DNA of 64,000 bases from Girardinichthys multiradiatus (GCF_021462225.1 NC_061816.1:7584890-7648889), one strand, 5' to 3'; numbered from the stretch's first letter, positions 10,152-22,935 are shown. Notes: generated by a model not told the origin, from the letters alone. Made by a program: numbers and translations.

Positions 10152-10927
10152 TTTCTGTTCTCTCACGGAGCTCAACTAAGTTCTTTGTTTGAAAATAAAT
10201 GCTCATCAACCCTACACCACCAAAGAACTGCCTCGGGTTTAGCTGTCCAGGCTTGTTGCTCCTTCAAGATACCTCGGTGGTTTTAAACCATGTTCCAAGC
10301 TCCAGTCCGAGCAATTCTATCTTAGTATCATCAGAGCTGTCCCGTAAAGGCCTCAGAGATTTATTGAAAGATCATCAATAAACAGCCTAGAGAAGACCAA
10401 GAGACATAGTAGACAGGCCAGGGAAAAAGCTCTGAAAAACTTTCAATCCAACTTTATTTATAGAGGGCTTTCCAAACAGTTAAGCTTAACACAAAGTGCT
10501 TTACAAAGGTTAAAAAGAGAGGGACAGAGAATGGCCTGAGTGGCCTCATTCAATTCAACGTGTTCTAAATGCTACGGACGTCATACAGGCAAATTCTTTT
10601 GTAGGATCGTATGCCGAATCGGATTTTGGATTTTTTTGCCGTCATTAACTGAGTAGCTGCCTGGTGGATTGTGGGCAGGTAACAATCCCACAAAATCTAT
10701 TCATGTTAGCTACAAAGTCATAACCCCCATTAATGTTTATCCAAATAAAAACGGTATTAGATGAGTTTAGATAATTCAGGAATGAAAGTAAACGTAACTT
10801 TCCTTCGACATTCACTTGCACTTAAGCTAGCTGCAACATTCAAAGGTAATTATCGACTGAGTGAAGATGTTTTTATTTCTTTTTATTTCCTTCATAATAT
10901 GAGGTCTATGTCACAAAAGGAACTGCT

Positions 10928-10999
10928 CTCCCCGTCGGGGAATCGGAGCCCGGTCTCCCGCGTGACAGGCGGGGATACTCACCACTATACTAACGAGGA
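10928..10999 (-). tRNA. trnD-GUC: tRNA-Asp(GUC), G53C variant
   Basis: 72 nt, anticodon GTC. Position 53 is C, which breaks the conserved 53-61 pair closing the T loop, and position 55 is C. Same variant family as the copies at 16300, 18430, 23782 and 28058. Confidence 0.85.
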
Positions 11000-11152
11000 G
11001 TCGAGAACAGAGCGGCTGAGGTGGATTGTCACCAGTGCTAGATCAAGCTTCTCAAATCCTTATGCTCTGACGTTGTGATTAGATGTGGAGACCTGGCCTT
11101 TCTTCCAGGCTATCACACCTTCTGCCTTTGTGGTTGTACGCAATACAGTTCA

Positions 11153-11223
11153 GCATTGGTGTTTCAGTGGTAGATTTCTCGCCTGCCACGCGGGAGGCCT
11201 GGGTTCAATTCCTGGCCAATGCA
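11153..11223 (+). tRNA. trnG-GCC: tRNA-Gly(GCC)
   Basis: Anticodon GCC. One D-stem base is changed (gatt for gaat) and the T loop reads TTCAATT (A57). T stem pairs with wobbles. Confidence 0.85.
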
Positions 11224-12011
11224 TTTCCGTTCTCTCACGGAGCTAAACTAAGTTCTTTGTTTGAAAATAAATGCTCATCAACCCTACACCACCAAAGAAC
11301 TGCCTTGGGTTTAGCTGTCCAGGCTTGTTGCTCCTTCAAGATACCTAGGTGGTTTTAAACCATGTTCCAAGCTCCAGTCCAAACAATTCTATCTTAGTAT
11401 CATCACAGCTGTCCAGTAAAGGCCTCAGAGATTTATTGAAAGATCATCAATAAACAGCCTAAAGAAGACCAAGAGACATAGTAGACAGGCCAGGGAAAAA
11501 GCTCTGAAAAACTTTCAATCCAACTTTCTTTATAGAGGGCTTTCCAAACAGTCAAGCGTAACACAAAGTGCTTTACAAAGGTTAAAAAGAGAGGGACAGA
11601 CATTATCACAGAGAATGGCCTGAGCGGCCCCATTCAATTCAACGTGTTCTAAATGCTACGGACGTCATATGGGCCAATTTTTTTGTTGGATCGTATGCCG
11701 AATCGGATTTTGGATTTTTTGGCCGTCATTAACTGAGTAGCTGCCTGGTGGATTGTGGGCAGGTAACAATCCCACAAAATCTATTCATGTTAGCTACAAA
11801 GTCATAACCCCCATTAATGTTTATCCAAATAAAAACTGTATTAGATGAGTTTAGATAATTCAGGAATGAAAGTAAACGTAACTTTCCTTCGACATTCACT
11901 TGCACTTAAGCTAGCTGCAACATTCAAAGCTAATTATCGACTGAGTGAAGATGTTTTTGTTTATTTTTATTTCCCTCCTAATATGAGGTCTATGTCACAA
12001 AAGGAACTGCT

Positions 12012-12083
12012 CTCCCCGTCGGGGAATCGGACCCCGGTCTCCCACGTGACAGGCGGGGATACTCACCACTATACTAACAAGGA
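12012..12083 (-). tRNA. trnD-GUC: tRNA-Asp(GUC)
   Basis: 72 nt, anticodon GTC, C55. An acceptor C-to-T change at position 5 and a stem change at position 40 both leave G-U wobbles. Confidence 0.87.
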
Positions 12084-12236
12084 GTCGAGAACAGAGCAGC
12101 TGAGGTGGATTGTCGCCAGTGCTAGGTCAAGCTTCTCAAATCCTTATGCTCTGACGTTGTGATTAGATGTGGAGACCTGGCCTTTCTTCCAGGCTATCAC
12201 ACCTTCTGTCTTTGTGGTTGTACGCAATACAGTTCA

Positions 12237-12307
12237 GCATTGGTGTTTCAGTGGTAGAATTCTCACCTGCCACGTGGGAGGCCCGGGTTCGATTCCCGGC
12301 CAATGCA
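12237..12307 (+). tRNA. trnG-GCC: tRNA-Gly(GCC), A30-U40 compensated form
   Basis: Anticodon GCC with an intact T arm (cccggg/cccgg). The anticodon stem has A30 and T40 in place of G30 and C40, a full Watson-Crick replacement. Among the best-formed Gly copies apart from the A-box T10. Confidence 0.92.
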
Positions 12308-13083
12308 TTTCTGTTCTCTCACGGAGCTCAACTAAGTTCTTTGTTTGAAAATAAATGCTCATCAACCCTACACCACCAAAGAACTGCCTCGGGTTTAGCT
12401 GTCCAGGCTTGTTGCTCCTTCAAGATACCTAGGAGGTTTTAAACCATGTTCCAAGCTCCAGTCCGAAAAATTATATCTTAGTATCATCACAGCTGTCCAG
12501 TAAAGGCCTCAGAGATTTATTGAAAGATCATCAATAAACAGCCTAGAGAAGACCAAGAGACATAGTAGACAGGCCAGGGAAAAAGCTCTGAAAAACTTTC
12601 AATCCAACTTTATTTATAGAGGGCTTTCCAAACAGTCAAGCGTAACCCAAAGTGCTTTACAAAGGTTAAAAAGAGAGGGACAGAGAATGGCCTGAGCGGC
12701 TTCATTCAATTCAACGTGTTCTAATTGCTACGGACGTCATACAGGCCAATGTTTTTGTAGGATCGTATGCCGAATCGGATTTTGGATTTTTTGGCCGTCA
12801 TTAACTGAGTAGCTGCCTGGTGGATTGTGGGCAGGTAAATATCCCACAAAATCTATTCATGTTAGCTACAAAGTCATAACCCCCATTAATGTTTATCCAA
12901 ATAAAAACGGTATTAGATGAGTTTAGATAATTCAGGAATGAAAGTAAACGTAAATTTCCTTCGACATTCACTCGCACTTAAGCTAGCTGCAACATTCAAA
13001 GCTAATTATCGACTGAGTGAAGATGTTTTTATTTCTTTTTATTTCCCTCCTAATATGAGGTCTATGTCACAAAAGGAACTGCT

Positions 13084-13155
13084 CTCCCCGTCGGGGAATC
13101 GGACCCCGGTCTCCCGCGTGACAGGCAGGGATACTCAACACTATACTAACGAGGA
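13084..13155 (-). tRNA. trnD-GUC: tRNA-Asp(GUC), D-loop variant
   Basis: 72 nt, anticodon GTC, C55. One of the D-loop GG pair is T (GTGTTGAG), and the anticodon stem has a wobble (CCTGC). It shares this combination only with the copy at 35333. Confidence 0.85.
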
Positions 13156-13308
13156 GTCGAGAACAGAGTGGCTGAGGTGGATTGTCGCCAGTGCCAGATC
13201 AAGCTTCTCAAATCCTTATGCTCTGACGTTGTGATTAGATGTGGAGACCTGGCCTTTCTTCCAGGCTATCACACCTTCTGTCTTTGTGGTTGTACGCAAT
13301 ACAGTTCA

Positions 13309-13379
13309 GCATTGGTGTTTCAGTGGTAGAATTCTCGCCTGCCACGCGGGAGGCCCGGGTTCGATTCCTGGCCAATGCA
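13309..13379 (+). tRNA. trnG-GCC: tRNA-Gly(GCC), major form
   Basis: Anticodon GCC, B box GGTTCGATTCC. The T stem has a G-U wobble at 51-63 (cctgg). Called the 'major form' because most array copies match it. Confidence 0.92.
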
Positions 13380-14155
13380 TTTCTGTTCTATCATGGAGCA
13401 CAACTAAGTTCTTTGTTTGAAAATAAATGCTCATCAACCCTACACCACCAAAGAACTGCCTCGGGTTTAGCTGTCCAGGCTTGTTGCTCCTTCAAGATAC
13501 CTAGGTGGTTTTAAACCATGTTCCAAGCTCCAGTCCGAACAATTCTATCTTAGTATTATCACAGCTGTCCCGTAAAGGCCTCAGAGATTTATTGAAAGAT
13601 CATCAATAAACAGCCTAGAGAAGACCAAGAGACATAGTAGACAGGCCAGGGAAAAATCTCTGAAAAACTTTCAATCCAACTTTATTTATAGAGGGCTTTC
13701 CAAACAGTCAAGCGTAACACAAAGTGCTTTACAAAGGTTAAAAAGAGAGGGACAGAGAATGGCCTGAGCGGCTTCATTCAATTCAACGTGTTCTAATTGC
13801 TACGGACGTCATACAGGCCAATTTTTTTGTAGGATCGTATGCCGAATCGGATTTTGGATTTTTTGGCCGTCATTAACTGAGTAGCTGCCTGGTGGATTGT
13901 GGGCAGGTAAATATCCCACAAAATCTATTCATGTTAGCTACAAAGTCATAACCCCCATTAATGTTTATCCAAATAAAAACTGTATTAGATGAGTTTAGAT
14001 AATTCAGGAATGAAAGTAAACGTAAATTTCCTTCGACATTCACTCGCACTTAAGCTAGCTGCAACATTCAAAGCTAATTATCGACTGAGTGAAGATGTTT
14101 TTGTTTCTTTTTATTTCCCTCCTAATATGAGGTCTATGTCACAAAAGGAACTGCT

Positions 14156-14227
14156 CTCCCCGTCGGGGAATCGGACCCCGGTCTCCCGCGTGACAGGCAG
14201 GGATACTCACCACTATACTAACGAGGA
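14156..14227 (-). tRNA. trnD-GUC: tRNA-Asp(GUC)
   Basis: 72 nt, GTC anticodon, C55, CCTGC wobble in the anticodon stem. Confidence 0.9.
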
Positions 14228-14380
14228 GTCGAGAACAGAGCGGCTGAGGTGGCTTGTCGCCAGTGCTAGATCAAGCTTCTCAAATCCTTATGCTCTGACG
14301 TTGTGATTAGATGTGGAGACCTGGCCTTTCTTCCAGGCTATCACACCTTCTGTCTTTGTGGTTGTACGCAATACAGTTCA

Positions 14381-14451
14381 GCATTGGTGTTTCAGTGGTA
14401 GAATTCTCACCTGCCACGCGGGAGGCCTGGGTTCGATTCCTGGCCAATGCA
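14381..14451 (+). tRNA. trnG-GCC: tRNA-Gly(GCC), A30-C40 mismatch
   Basis: Anticodon GCC. Position 30 is A but position 40 is still C, so this anticodon-stem pair is broken. It is a possible intermediate or recombinant between the G30-C40 and A30-U40 forms. Confidence 0.87.
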
Positions 14452-15227
14452 TTTCTGTTCTATCATGGAGCACAACTAAGTTCTTTGTTTGAAAATAAAT
14501 GCTCATCAACCCTACACCACCAAAGAACTGCCTCGGGTTTAGCTGTCCAGGCTTGTTGCTCCTTCAAGATACCTAGGTGGTTTTAAACCATGTTCCAAGC
14601 TCCAGTCCGAACAATTCTATCTTAGTATTATCACAGCTGTCCCGTAAAGGCCTCAGAGATTTATTGAAAGATCATCAATAAACAGCCTAGAGAAGACCAA
14701 GAGACATAGTAGACAGGCCAGGGAAAAAGCTCTGAAAAACTTTCAATCCAACTTTATTTATAGAGGGCTTTCCAAACAGTCAAGCGTAACCCAAAGTGCT
14801 TTACAAAGGTTAAAAAGAGAGGGACAGAGAATGGCCTGAGCGGCTTCATTCAATTCAACGTGTTCTAATTGCTACGGACGTCATACAGGCCAATTTTTTT
14901 GTAGGATCGTATGCCGAATCGGATTTTGGATTTTTTGGCCGTCATTAACTGAGTAGCTGCCTGGTGGATTGTGGGCAGGTAACAATCCCACAAAATCTAT
15001 TCATGTTAGCTACAAAGTCATAACCCCCATTAATGTTTATCCAAATAAAAACTGTATTAGATGAGTTTAGATAATTCAGGAATGAAAGTAAACGTAAATT
15101 TCCTTCGACATTCACTCGCACTTAAGCTAGCTGCAACATTCAAAGCTAATTATCGACTGAGTGAAGATGTTTTTGTTTCTTTTTATTTCCCTCCTAATAT
15201 GAGGTCTATGTCACAAAAGGAACTGCT

Positions 15228-15299
15228 CTCCCCGTCGGGGAATCGGACCCCGGTCTCCCGCGTGACAGGCAGGGATACTCACCACTATACTAACGAGGA
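15228..15299 (-). tRNA. trnD-GUC: tRNA-Asp(GUC)
   Basis: 72 nt, GTC anticodon, C55, CCTGC wobble; same as the copy at 14156. Confidence 0.9.
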
Positions 15300-15452
15300 G
15301 TCGAGAACAGAGCGGCTGAGGTGGATTGTCGCCAGTGCCAGATCAAGCTTCTCAAATCCTTATGCTCTGACGTTGTGATTAGATGTGGAGACCTGGCCTT
15401 TCTTCCAGGCTATCACACCTTCTGTCTTTGTGGTTGTACGCAATACAGTTCA

Positions 15453-15523
15453 GCATTGGTGTTTCAGTGGTAGAATTCTCGCCTGCCACGCGGGAGGCCC
15501 GGGTTCGATTCCTGGCCAATGCA
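15453..15523 (+). tRNA. trnG-GCC: tRNA-Gly(GCC), major form
   Basis: Matches the major array form. The downstream flank has the 'gctgacc' variant shared with units near 21864. Confidence 0.92.
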
Positions 15524-16299
15524 TTTCTGTTCTATCATGGAGCACAACTAAGTTCTTTGTTTGAAAATAAATGCTCATCAACCCTACACCACCAAAGAAC
15601 TGCCTCGGGTTTAGCTGACCAGGCTTGTTGCTCCTTCAAGATACCTAGGTGGTTTTAAACCATGTTCCAAACTCCAGTCCGAACAATTCTATCTTAGTAT
15701 TATCACAGCTGTCCCGTAAAGGCCTCAGAGATTTATTGAAAGATCATCAATAAACAGCCTAGAGAAGACCAAGAGACATAGTAGACAGGCCAGGGAAAAA
15801 GCTCTGAAAAACTTTCAATCCAACTTTATTTATAGAGGGCTTTCCAAACAGTCAAGCGTAACCCAAAGTGCTTTACAAAGGTTAAAAAGAGAGGGACAGA
15901 GAATGGCCTGAGCGGCTTCATTCAATTCAACGTGTTCTAATTGCTACGGACGTCATACAGGCCAATTTTTTTGTAGGATCGTATGCCGAATCGGATTTTG
16001 GATTTTTTGGCCGTCATTAACTGAGTAGCTGCCTGGTGGATTGTGGGCAGGTAACAATCCCACAAAATCTATTCATGTTAGCTACAAAGTCATAACCCCC
16101 ATTAATGTTTATCCAAATAAAAACGGTATTAGATGAGTTTAGATAATTCAGGAATGAAAGTAAACGTAAATTTCCTTCGACATTCACTCGCACTTAAGCT
16201 AGCTGCAACATTCAAAGGTAATTATCGACTGAGTGAAGATGTTTTTGTTTCTTTTTATTTCCCTCCTAATATGAGGTCTATGTCACAAAAGGAACTGCT

Positions 16300-16371
16300 C
16301 TCCCCGTCGGGGAATCGGAGCCCGGTCTCCCGCGTGACAGGCGGGGATACTCACCACTATACTAACGAGGA
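16300..16371 (-). tRNA. trnD-GUC: tRNA-Asp(GUC), G53C variant
   Basis: 72 nt, GTC anticodon; C53 and C55, which lose the 53-61 closing pair. Confidence 0.85.
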
Positions 16372-16521
16372 GTCGAGAACAGAGCGGCTGAGGTGGATTG
16401 TCGCCAGTGCTAAATCAAGCTTCTCAAATCCTTATGCTCTGACGTGATTAGATGTGGAGACCTGGCCTTTCTTCCAGGCTATCACACCTTCTGTCTTTGT
16501 GGTTGTACGCAATACAGTTCA

Positions 16522-16592
16522 GCATTGGTGTTTCAGTGGTAGAATTCTCGCCTGCCACGCGGGAGGCCCGGGTTCGATTCCTGGCCAATGCA
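16522..16592 (+). tRNA. trnG-GCC: tRNA-Gly(GCC), major form
   Basis: Major array form. The downstream variant 'atcatggggc' is shared with the unit at 24004, seven units away. Confidence 0.92.
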
Positions 16593-17358
16593 TTTCTGTT
16601 CTATCATGGGGCACAACTAAGTTCTTTGTTTGAAAATAAATGCTCATCAACCCTACACCACCAAAGAACTGCCTCGGGTTTAGCTGTCCAGGCTTGTTGC
16701 TCCTTCAAGATACCTAGGTGGTTTTAAACCATGTTCCAAGCTCCAGTCCGAACAATTCTATCTTAGTATTATCACAGCTGTCCCGTAAAGGCCTCAGAGA
16801 TTTATTGAAAGATCATCAATAAACAGCCTAGAGAAGACCAAGAGACATAGTAGACAGGCCAGGGAAAAAGCTCTGAAAAACTTTCAATCCAACTTTATTT
16901 ATAGAGGGCTTTCCAAACAGTCAAGCGTAACCCAAAGTGCTTTACAAAGGTTAAAAAGAGAGGGACAGAGAATGGCCTGAGCGGCTTCATTCAATTCAAC
17001 GTGTTCTAATTTCTACGGACGTCATACAGGCCAATTTTTTTGTAGGATCGTATGCCGAATCAGATTTTGGATTTTTTGGCCGTCATTAACTGAGTAGCTG
17101 CCTGGTGGATTGTGGGCAGGTAACAATCCCACAAAATCTATTCATGTTAGCTACAAAGTCATAACCCCCATTAATGTTTATCCAAATAAAAACTGTATTA
17201 GATGAGTTTAGATAATTCAGGAATGAAAGTAAACGTAACTTTCCTTCGACATTCACTCGCACTTAAGCTAGCTGCAACATTCAAAGGTAATTATCGACTG
17301 AGTAAAGATGTTTTTATTTCCCTCCTAATATGAGGTCTATGTCACAAAAGGAACTGCT

Positions 17359-17430
17359 CTCCCCGTCGGGGAATCGGACCCCGGTCTCCCGCGTGACAGG
17401 CGGGGATCCTCACCACTATACTAACGAGGA
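17359..17430 (-). tRNA. trnD-GUC: tRNA-Asp(GUC)
   Basis: 72 nt, GTC anticodon, C55. The D stem has G for T at position 25 (GAGGATC). The 3' flank carries the 10-bp deletion. Confidence 0.87.
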
Positions 17431-17583
17431 GTCGAGAACAGAGCGGCTGAGGTGGCTTGTCGCCAGTGCTAGATCAAGCTTCTCAAATCCTTATGCTCTG
17501 ACGTTGTGATTAGATGTGGAGACCTGGCCTTTCTTCCAGGCTATCACACCTTCTGTCTTTGTGGTTGTACGCAATACAGTTCA

Positions 17584-17654
17584 GCATTGGTGTTTCAGTG
17601 GTAGAATTCTCGCCTGCCACGCGGGAGGCCCGGGTTCGATTCCTGGCCAATGCA
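17584..17654 (+). tRNA. trnG-GCC: tRNA-Gly(GCC), major form
   Basis: Matches the major array form, 71 nt. Confidence 0.92.
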
Positions 17655-18429
17655 TTTCTGTTCTATCATGGAGCACAACTAAGTTCTTTGTTTGAAAATA
17701 AATGCTCATCAACCCTACACCACCAAAGAACTGCCTCGGGTTTAGCTGTCCAGGCTTGTTGCTCCTTCAAGATACCTAGGTGGTTTTAAACCATGTTCCA
17801 AGCTCCAGTCCGAACAATTCTATCTTAGTATTATCACAGCTGTCCCGTAAAGGCCTCAGAGATTTATTGAAAGATCATCAATAAACAGCCTAGAGAAGAC
17901 CAAGAGACATAGTAGACAGGCCAGGGAAAAAGCTCTGAAAAACTTTCAATCCAACTTTATTTATAGAGGGCTTTCCAAACAGTCAAGCGTAACCCAAAGT
18001 GCTTTACAAAGGTTAAAAAGAGAGGGACAGAGAATGGCCTGAGCGGCTTCATTCAATTCAACGTGTTCTAATTGCTACGGACGTCATACAGGCCAATTTT
18101 TTGTAGGATCGTATGCCGAATCGGATTTTGGATTTTTTGGCCGTCATTAACTGAGTAGCTGCCTGGTGGATTGTGGGCAGGTAACAATCCCACAAAATCT
18201 ATTCATGTTAGCTACAAAGTCATAACCCCCATTAATGTTTATCCAAATAAAAACGGTATTAGATGAGTTTAGATAATTCAGGAATGAAAGTAAACGTAAA
18301 TTTCCTTCGACATTCACTCGCACTTAAGCTAGCTGCAACATTCAAAGGTAATTATCGACTGAGTGAAGATGTTTTTGTTTCTTTTTATTTCCCTCCTAAT
18401 ATGAGGTCTATGTCACAAAAGGAACTGCT

Positions 18430-18501
18430 CTCCCCGTCGGGGAATCGGAGCCCGGTCTCCCGCGTGACATGCGGGGATACTCACCACTATACTAACGAGG
18501 A
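18430..18501 (-). tRNA. trnD-GUC: tRNA-Asp(GUC), G53C variant
   Basis: 72 nt, GTC anticodon; C53, C55 and A at anticodon-loop position 32. Confidence 0.83.
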
Positions 18502-18651
18502 GTCGAGAACAGAGCGGCTGAGGTGGATTGTCGCCAGTGCTAAATCAAGCTTCTCAAATCCTTATGCTCTGACGTGATTAGATGTGGAGACCTGGCCTTT
18601 CTTCCAGGCTATCACACCTTCTGTCTTTGTGGTTGTACGCAATACAGTTCA

Positions 18652-18722
18652 GCATTGGTGTTTCAGTGGTAGAATTCTCGCCTGCCACGCGGGAGGCCTT
18701 TGTTCGATTCCCAGCCAATGCA
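18652..18722 (+). tRNA. trnG-GCC: tRNA-Gly(GCC)-like, broken T stem
   Basis: Anticodon GCC, but the T-stem 5' strand is CTTTG against CCCAG, with two mismatches. The D loop keeps GG. Probably poorly functional. Confidence 0.8.
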
Positions 18723-19491
18723 TTTCTGTTCTCTCACGGAGCTCAACTAAGTTCTTTGTTTGAAAATAAATGCTCATCAACCCTACACCACCAAAGAACT
18801 GCCTTGGGTTTAGCTGTCCAGGCTTGTTGCTCCTTCAAGATACCTAGGTGGTTTTAATCCAAGCTCCAGTCCGAACAATTCTATCTTAGTATCATCACAG
18901 CTGTCCCGTAAAGGCCTCAGAGATTTATTGAAAGATCATCAATAAACAGCCTAGAGAAGACCAAGAGACATAGTAGACAGGCCATGGAAAAAGCTCTGAA
19001 AAACTTTCAATCCAACTTTATTTATAGAGGGCTTTCCAAACAGTCAAGCTTAACACAAAGTGCTTTACAAAGGTTAAAAAGAGAGGGACAGAGAATGGCC
19101 TGAGCGGCCCCATTCAATTCAACGTGTTCTAAATGCTACGGACGTCATACAGGCCAATTCTTTTGTTGGATCGTATGCCGAATCGGATTTTGGATTTTTT
19201 GGCCGTCATTAACTGAGTAGCTGCCTGGTGGATTGTGGGCAGGTAAATAACCCACAAAATCTATTCATGTTAGCTACAAAGTCATAACCCCCATTAATGT
19301 TTATCCAAATAAAAACTGTATTAGATGAGTTTAGATAATTCAGGAATGAAAGTAAACGTAACTTTCCTTCGACATTCACTCGCACTTAAGCTAGCTGCAA
19401 CATTCAAAGGTAATTATCGACCGAGTAAAGATGTTTTTATTTCTTTTTATTTCCCTCCTAATATGAGGTCTATGTCACAAAAGGAACTGCT

Positions 19492-19563
19492 CTCCCCGTC
19501 GGGGAATCGGACCCCGGTCTCCCGCGTGACAGGCGGGGATACTCACCACTATACTAACGAGGA
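19492..19563 (-). tRNA. trnD-GUC: tRNA-Asp(GUC), array-1 consensus
   Basis: 72 nt. Identical to the vertebrate tRNA-Asp as I know it except C at T-loop position 55. Confidence 0.92.
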
Positions 19564-19716
19564 GTCGAGAACAGAGCGGCTGAGGTGGATTGTCGCCAGT
19601 GCTAGATCAAGCTTCTCAAATCCTTATGCTCTGACGTTGTGATTAGATGTGGAGACCTGGCCATTCTTCCAGGCTATCACACCTTCTGTCTTTGTGGTTG
19701 TACGCAATACAGTTCA

Positions 19717-19787
19717 GCATTGGTGTTTCAGTGGTAGAATTCTCACCTGCCACGTGGGAGGCCCGGGTTCGATTCCCGGCCAATGCA
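19717..19787 (+). tRNA. trnG-GCC: tRNA-Gly(GCC), A30-U40 compensated form
   Basis: Identical in structure to the copy at 12237: A30-U40 pair, perfect T stem. Confidence 0.92.
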
Positions 19788-20567
19788 TTTCTGTTCTCTC
19801 ACGGAGCTCAACTAAGTTCTTTGTTTGAAAATAAATGCTCATCAACCCTACACCACCAAAGAACTGCCTCGGGTTTAGCTGTCCAGGCTTGTTGCTCCTT
19901 CAAGATACCTAGGTGGTTTTAATCCAAGCTCCAGTCCGAACAATTATATCTTAGTATCATCACAGCTGTCCAGTAAAGGCCTCAGAGATTTACTGAAAGA
20001 TCATCAATAAACAGCCTAGAGAAGACCAAGAGACATAGTAGACAGGCCAGGGAAAAAGCTCTGAAAAACTTTCAATCCAACTTTATTTATAGAGGGCTTT
20101 CCAAACAGTCAAGCGTAACACAAAGTGCTTTACAAAGGTTAAAAAGAGAGGGACAGACATTATCACAGAGAATGGCCTGAGCGGCCCCATTCAATTCAAC
20201 GTGTTCTAATTGCTACGGACGTCATACAGGCCAATTTTTGGTTGGATCGTATGCCGAATCGGATTTTGGATTTTTTGGCCGTCATTAACTGAGTAGCTGC
20301 CTGGTGGATTGTGGGCAGGTAACAATCCCACAAAATCTATTCATGTTAGCTACAAAGTCATAACCCCCATTAATGTTTATCCAAATAAAAACGGTATTAG
20401 ATGAGTTTAGATAATTCAGGAATGAAAGTAAACGTAAATTTCCTTCGACATTCACTCGCACTTAAGCTAGCTGCAACATTCAAAGCTAATTATCGACTGA
20501 GTGAAGATGTTTTTGTTTCTTTTTATTTCCCTCCTAATATGAGGTCTATGTCACAAAAGGAACTGCT

Positions 20568-20639
20568 CTCCCCGTCGGGGAATCGGACCCCGGTCTCCCG
20601 CGTGACAGGCAGGGATACTCACCACTATACTAACGAGGA
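20568..20639 (-). tRNA. trnD-GUC: tRNA-Asp(GUC)
   Basis: 72 nt, GTC anticodon, C55, CCTGC wobble. Confidence 0.9.
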
Positions 20640-20792
20640 GTCGAGAACAGAGCGGCTGAGGTGGCTTGTCGCCAGTGCTAGATCAAGCTTCTCAAATCCT
20701 TATGCTCTGACGTTGTGATTAGATGTGGAGACCTGGCCTTTCTTCCAGGCTATCACACCTTCTGTCTTTGTGGTTGTACGCAATACAGTTCA

Positions 20793-20863
20793 GCATTGGT
20801 GTTTCAGTGGTAGAATTCTCGCCTGCCACGCGGGAGGCCCGGGTTCGATTCCTGGCCAATGCA
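20793..20863 (+). tRNA. trnG-GCC: tRNA-Gly(GCC), major form
   Basis: Matches the major array form. Confidence 0.92.
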
Positions 20864-21638
20864 TTTCTGTTCTATCATGGAGCACAACTAAGTTCTTTGT
20901 TTGAAAATAAATGCTCATCAACCCTACACCACCAAAGAACTGCCTCGGGTTTAGCTGTCCAGGCTTGTTGCTCCTTCAAGATACCTAGGTGGTTTTAAAC
21001 CATGTTCCAAGCTCCAGTCCGAACAATTCTATCTTAGTATTATCACAGCTGTCCCGTAAAGGCCTCAGAGATTTATTGAAAGATCATCAATAAACAGCCT
21101 AGAGAAGACCAAGAGACATAGTAGACAGGCCAGGGAAAAATCTCTGAAAAACTTTCAATCCAACTTTATTTATAGAGGGCTTTCCAAACAGTCAAGCGTA
21201 ACACAAAGTGCTTTACAAAGGTTAAAAAGAGAGGGACAGAGAATGGCCTGAGCGGCTTCATTCAATTCAACGTGTTCTAATTGCTACGGACGTCATACAG
21301 GCCAATTTTTTGTAGGATCGTATGCCGAATCGGATTTTGGATTTTTTGGCCGTCATTAACTGAGTAGCTGCCTGGTGGATTGTGGGCAGGTAAATATCCC
21401 ACAAAATCTATTCATGTTAGCTACAAAGTCATAACCCCCATTAATGTTTATCCAAATAAAAACTGTATTAGATGAGTTTAGATAATTCAGGAATGAAAGT
21501 AAACGTAAATTTCCTTCGACATTCACTCGCACTTAAGCTAGCTGCAACATTCAAAGCTAATTATCGACTGAGTGAAGATGTTTTTGTTTCTTTTTATTTC
21601 CCTCCTAATATGAGGTCTATGTCACAAAAGGAACTGCT

Positions 21639-21710
21639 CTCCCCGTCGGGGAATCAGACCCCGGTCTCCCGCGTGACAGGCAGGGATACTCACCACTATA
21701 CTAACGAGGA
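21639..21710 (-). tRNA. trnD-GUC: tRNA-Asp(GUC), T-loop variant
   Basis: 72 nt, GTC anticodon. The T loop reads TCTGATT, so both positions 55 and 56 depart from the invariant TTC. Confidence 0.83.
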
Positions 21711-21863
21711 GTCGAGAACAGAGCGGCTGAGGTGGCTTGTCGCCAGTGCTAGATCAAGCTTCTCAAATCCTTATGCTCTGACGTTGTGATTAGATGTGGA
21801 GACCTGGCCTTTCTTCCAGGCTATCACACCTTCTGTCTTTGTGGTTGTACGCAATACAGTTCA

Positions 21864-21934
21864 GCATTGGTGTTTCAGTGGTAGAATTCTCGCCTGCCAC
21901 GCGGGAGGCCCGGGTTCGATTCCTGGCCAATGCA
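21864..21934 (+). tRNA. trnG-GCC: tRNA-Gly(GCC), major form
   Basis: Major array form; 'gctgacc' downstream variant. Confidence 0.92.
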
Positions 21935-22710
21935 TTTCTGTTCTATCATGGAGCACAACTAAGTTCTTTGTTTGAAAATAAATGCTCATCAACCCTACAC
22001 CACCAAAGAACTGCCTCGGGTTTAGCTGACCAGGCTTGTTGCTCCTTCAAGATACCTAGGTGGTTTTAAACCATGTTCCAAACTCCAGTCCGAACAATTC
22101 TATCTTAGTATTATCACAGCTGTCCCGTAAAGGCCTCAGAGATTTATTGAAAGATCATCAATAAACAGCCTAGAGAAGACCAAGAGACATAGTAGACAGG
22201 CCAGGGAAAAAGCTCTGAAAAACTTTCAATCCAACTTTATTTATAGAGGGCTTTCCAAACAGTCAAGCGTAACACAAAGTGCTTTACAAAGGTTAAAAAG
22301 AGAGGGACAGAGAATGGCCTGAGCGGCTTCATTCAATTCAACGTGTTCTAATTGCTACGGACGTCATACAGGCCAATTTTTTTGTAGGATCGTATGCCGA
22401 ATCGGATTTTGGATTTTTTGGCCGTCATTAACTGAGTAGCTGCCTGGTGGATTGTGGGCAGGTAAATATCCCACAAAATCTATTCATGTTAGCTACAAAG
22501 TCATAACCCCCATTAATGTTTATCCAAATAAAAACTGTATTAGATGAGTTTAGATAATTCAGGAATGAAAGTAAACGTAACTTTCCTTCGACATTCACTC
22601 GCACTTAAGCTAGCTGCAACATTCAAAGCTAATTATCGACTGAGTGAAGATGTTTTTATTTCTTTTTATTTCCCTCCTAATATGAGGTCTATGTCACAAA
22701 AGGAACTGCT

Positions 22711-22782
22711 CTCCCCGTCGGGGAATCGGACCCCGGTCTCCCGCGTGACAGGCAGGGATACTCACCACTATACTAACGAGGA
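22711..22782 (-). tRNA. trnD-GUC: tRNA-Asp(GUC)
   Basis: 72 nt, GTC anticodon, C55, CCTGC wobble. Confidence 0.9.
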
Positions 22783-22935
22783 GTCGAGAACAGAGCGGCT
22801 GAGGTGGATTGTCGCCAGTGCTAGATCAAGCTTCTCAAATCCTTATGCTCTGACGTTGTGATTAGATGTGGAGACCTGGCCTTTCTTCCAGGCTATCACA
22901 CCTTCTGTCTTTGTGGTTGTACGCAATACAGTTCA

